Of a stretch of DNA of 64,000 nt, positions 62,529-64,000 are shown piece by piece; position 1 is the stretch's first letter, and every line of letters starts with the position of its first letter. The DNA lies in the NCBI GenBank assembly GCA_026874595.1, contig CM049317.1:77505891-77569890 (forward strand), written 5' to 3'. The notes under the pieces are model-generated. The model was not told where the DNA came from. It saw only the letters and a program-made list of their open reading frames with translations, and did no database searches. The position numbers and the translations under genes were made by a program. Source of the DNA: Sipunculus nudus. Taxonomy: Eukaryota; Annelida; Sipuncula; Golfingiida; Sipunculidae.

Positions 62529-62952
62529 AGGGCTTTGAAATCTGGGGGTATTTAAGTCTATTGTCCAAAAATAATACCGGCGACTGACAATAGATGTCGC
62601 TAGTATATTTAAGTGGGTTGGTTGCACATATAGCGCCCCCTGTAGATGATGTGGAGAGTTACAGAGGTAATATTAGTGGCGGCATTTGACGATGTAAGTA
62701 TAATGGTAAACGTTATGAAATGGCCTAAAAAATAGGAAAACATGATAATAGCATAAAACTTGCTGCATTATTAATAGTTTTGTAAATTATTATTATTATT
62801 CAGTGAAATAACTGTTAAACCATATGATAACAAAAATCATAAGTTGCCTGCTGGCCTCATTTTGTAATCAGGTAATCATGTGACCAGGGGGTAATTGTTC
62901 TATAATGAATAGGTGCATTTGGCAGTTGTATTAGAACAGAGTACGATCGACC

Positions 62953-63033
62953 ATGGCGGAGGGACGACCTGGTACCTCATTACGAGAAAAATTAGAGGGC
63001 ATTACAAGATGCCATGTAGGTGAGAATTCCTGA
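62953..63033 (+). other. short upstream ORF ahead of the transposase
   Basis: ATG at 62953 in an ACCATGGCGG (strong Kozak-like) context opens 26 codons (MAEGRPGTSLREKLEGITRC..) and stops at TGA 63031-63033, one base before the transposase ATG at 63035. It could be a remnant 5' exon end (GTAGGTGAG lies within it) or a regulatory upstream ORF. Confidence 0.35.
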
Positions 63034-63034
63034 A

Positions 63035-64000
63035 ATGGACCTTAAGAGGAGGTGGAAGCGGAGAAGGCCCGCAAACAGAGGACCCCGGGCAATAAAAAAA
63101 ACACTGGAGAAAATACGAGAGGAGCGACAGGTGTGTGAAAGGTCATTAGTACCGAGTAGTACAGCTGCCTGTGCTGAGACTGTATCTAACGTGCGGTCGG
63201 TATGTGTAAATACAGAGCCTGTTTTCACAGCAGAGGCTAGTGCACAGTGCACATACAGCAGTAGAAGTTACAGGAAAGGTGGTGTAGACAGAGAATTAAA
63301 TCATGTTACCCATACCAAATTGATGCGTGACATTTTGGTATCAAAAGAATGCACAATAAACTGGCTTATGGAGCACGACATAATAGCGAAAAATCGCATA
63401 TGCCCTGTTTGTAAGAACCAGATGCGTTTAGTATCAGTAGCCAGCACTGATTACAGTGATCGTTATCACTGGCGATGTCAAAAGAAACGTCCGACTCTAC
63501 ATAATATGAAACTCTCATTACGACATGGGACATGGTTTTCGTTATCGAAACTGACACTGGAGGAGGTGTTAGAAGTGACATATTTATGGTGTACAGGACA
63601 GTCACATAACCAGATCGTGTATGAGACAGGTGCGAGTCCCAATACTATTGTCGACTGGTCATTTTGTAGAGAAGTGTGCGAGGAGACGCTCTTAAGAGAA
63701 AGTAGAGAAGGGGTGGAGATTGGTGGACCCAATGTGATAGTAGAAATAGATGAAAGTAAATTCGGAAAGCGCAAATACCACAGAGGACATCACGTAAAAG
63801 GGGGGTGGGTCTTTGGAGGTAGGGAGCGAGATCACAAAGAGAAGATGTTTATGTTCGTAGTTCCCGACCGCAGCTCAGATACTTTGATACCTCTAATACA
63901 GAGGCACATCGCACGGGGATCAATAATACATTCAGACTGTTTGAAATCCTATGACAGACTGAAGGATTTAGGCTACATTCACCAGACGGTGAATCACAGT
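63035..64000 (+). CDS. ISXO2/IS1595-like DDE transposase (Merlin type), cut by window edge
   Basis: 322 uninterrupted codons from ATG 63035 to the last base. There is a basic N-terminus (KRRWKRRRPANRGPRAIKK). A zinc-ribbon pattern follows, CPVCKNQ..YHWRC (about residues 126-150). Then come a helix-turn-helix-like stretch (GQSHNQIVYETGASPNTIVD) and the catalytic core: EIDESKFGKRKYHRGHHVKG with the first Asp, WVFGG, FMFVVPDRSSDTL, IHSDCLKSYD with the second Asp, and the conserved YIHQTVNHS. The third acidic residue lies beyond the edge. Such transposases cut and paste DNA between short inverted repeats; Merlin elements make 8-9 bp duplications. The frame is intact, so this copy may be young. 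Confidence 0.9.
   Translation, partial: MDLKRRWKRRRPANRGPRAIKKTLEKIREERQVCERSLVPSSTAACAETVSNVRSVCVNTEPVFTAEASAQCTYSSRSYRKGGVDRELNHVTHTKLMRDILVSKECTINWLMEHDIIAKNRICPVCKNQMRLVSVASTDYSDRYHWRCQKKRPTLHNMKLSLRHGTWFSLSKLTLEEVLEVTYLWCTGQSHNQIVYETGASPNTIVDWSFCREVCEETLLRESREGVEIGGPNVIVEIDESKFGKRKYHRGHHVKGGWVFGGRERDHKEKMFMFVVPDRSSDTLIPLIQRHIARGSIIHSDCLKSYDRLKDLGYIHQTVNHS

Noticed and set aside
63366-63774. Minus-strand ORFs of 79 and 98 codons
   Set aside because: Shadow frames of the plus-strand transposase, which has recognisable catalytic motifs.

Overview
The window is repeat-dense, AT-rich eukaryotic DNA. Split genes with GT..AG introns, a secreted perlucin-like C-type lectin, a pancreatic-type lipase exon and several animal transposon classes all point to a marine invertebrate. 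The repeat style (AGGTCA-rich dispersed units, many minisatellites, runs of 12-20 G or C) is most like a bivalve mollusc; that last step is inference. Simple six-frame ORFs are misleading here: the longest ones are artefacts of tandem repeats whose periods are multiples of three. The real genes are short exons that must be joined across introns.

Layout. 0.3-1.4 kb: dispersed AGGTCA repeats. 2.8-4.9 kb: an internally deleted L1/Tx1-like LINE on the minus strand. 6.8-7.5 kb: a second LINE fragment. 7.6-12.8 kb: a complete three-exon C-type lectin gene (minus strand, 159 residues predicted), whose second intron holds a 2.9-kb fold-back transposon with a candidate 6-bp target duplication. 14.8-17.4 kb: 10-bp and 33-bp minisatellites. 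17.6 kb: a decayed lectin-like exon. 19.8 kb: a possible terminal exon. 21.2 kb: a lipase exon carrying the catalytic Asp. 24.8-29.8 kb: a 75-bp minisatellite, a decayed plus-strand LINE, and a large dispersed element made of ~330-bp repeats. 31.9-47.6 kb: a strange tract of minus-strand exon-like pieces, two blocks of a ~27/55-bp satellite whose monomers resemble 3' splice sites, a cluster of very short acceptor-donor bounded cassettes, and a 60-bp satellite of about 37 copies.

48.6-54.9 kb: a four-exon minus-strand gene (coiled coil plus charged nuclear-type tail) with phase-consistent joins and one frameshift. 53.3 kb: an orphan exon encoding GHSAG. 55.2-58.3 kb: a broken Ty3/gypsy-type retroelement. 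58.3 kb: the 3' end of another LINE. 59.0-61.3 kb: a hAT-type element with a perfect 8-bp target duplication. 63.0-64.0 kb: a plus-strand ISXO2/Merlin-type transposase open to the window edge.

The host genes show no shared pathway; the lectin and lipase are typical secreted proteins of molluscan immunity and digestion. The most unusual part is 33-41 kb, where satellite monomers look like splice acceptors and repeated micro-exon-like units end in a common ..CACAAG/GTGAG motif. Transcript data would decide whether these are real exons.
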